NCBI GenBank assembly: GCA_900544725.1
Contig: UQWK01000077.1
Coordinates: 1 to 6,218, forward strand
Source of the DNA: an uncultured Collinsella sp.
GTDB taxonomy: Bacteria; Actinomycetota; Coriobacteriia; Coriobacteriales; Coriobacteriaceae
DNA length: 6,218 nt
Direction of reading: 5' to 3'
Shown one piece after another: positions 6,089 to 6,218 of this stretch. The position numbers and the translations under genes were made by a program. The notes beneath the pieces were generated by a model. The model was given only the letters and a program-made list of their open reading frames with translations. It did no database searches and was not told where the DNA came from. The first letter of the stretch is position 1. Each line of letters opens with the position of its first letter.

Positions 6089-6125
6089 ATCAGCCTCCCG
6101 AACTAGCATTAAACAACTCAAGCCG

Positions 6126-6134
6126 AATATAGCA
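6126..6134 (-). promoter_or_regulatory. Extended -10 promoter for the unknown gene and regulators
   Basis: On the minus strand TGCTATATT matches the extended -10 form TGnTATAAT with one mismatch. It predicts a transcript starting near 6119, giving a leader of about 30 bases to the ATG at 6088. No good -35 element is present, which an extended -10 can tolerate. The remaining stretch to 6218 shows only a short GCGC-TTTA-GCGC palindrome (about 6149-6160) and no supportable gene. Confidence 0.5.
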
Positions 6135-6218
6135 CCAATTTCAAGCCGGCGCTTTAGCGCGTCGGTGCGTGGCATATATGGCTCGCTCAGCGGAGGAGTG
6201 TACGGGCGAGGGCCGGGG

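Noticed and set aside
6149..6160. GCGC-TTTA-GCGC palindrome
   Set aside because: It has only a four-base-pair stem, no U-run and an isolated position; it is too short to interpret.
6180..6218. Possible divergent plus-strand gene start after GGAGGAG
   Set aside because: The window ends before any coding frame can be judged.

Overview
The window looks like chromosomal DNA from a moderately high-GC Gram-positive gut bacterium. The best guess is Coriobacteriia, probably Collinsella or a relative. This rests on base composition, strong purine-rich ribosome binding sites, and a mannose-family PTS paired with SIS-domain enzymes and GntR/HutC regulators. The taxon is an inference, not proven by a marker gene. 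All eight recognised genes lie on the minus strand, so transcription runs from high to low coordinates. No RNA genes, mobile elements, CRISPR arrays or frameshifts were seen.

Region by region, in the direction of transcription. Positions 6218-6089 are non-coding and hold a good extended -10 promoter. Positions 6088-5600 encode a 162-residue protein of unknown function. Positions 5561-4794 and 4809-4096 encode two HutC-type GntR repressors (wHTH plus UTRA) whose reading frames overlap by 16 bases. Positions 4095-3904 are a 192-base AT-richer control region with nested dyad symmetry and two copies of a nine-base repeat. Positions 3903-2788 and 2726-1665 encode two different SIS-domain enzymes. 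The second resembles fructoselysine-6-phosphate deglycase (FrlB) and keeps its catalytic Glu/His pair. Then come three subunits of a mannose-family PTS: EIIA (1618-1199), EIIB (1141-659) and EIIC (598 to beyond the window edge). EIID is expected just past position 1.

How the genes fit together: the PTS would import and phosphorylate a sugar conjugate, and the SIS enzymes would break or isomerise the phosphorylated product in the cytoplasm. The two UTRA regulators would sense a phosphorylated intermediate and control the operon from the 3904-4095 region. The closest known model is the Salmonella gfr operon. There, a mannose-family PTS and two SIS deglycases use fructoselysine and glucoselysine, which are Amadori/Heyns products of heated food. 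No kinase gene is visible, as expected if the PTS does the phosphorylation. The substrate is inferred from FrlB resemblance plus context; another amino-sugar conjugate remains possible.
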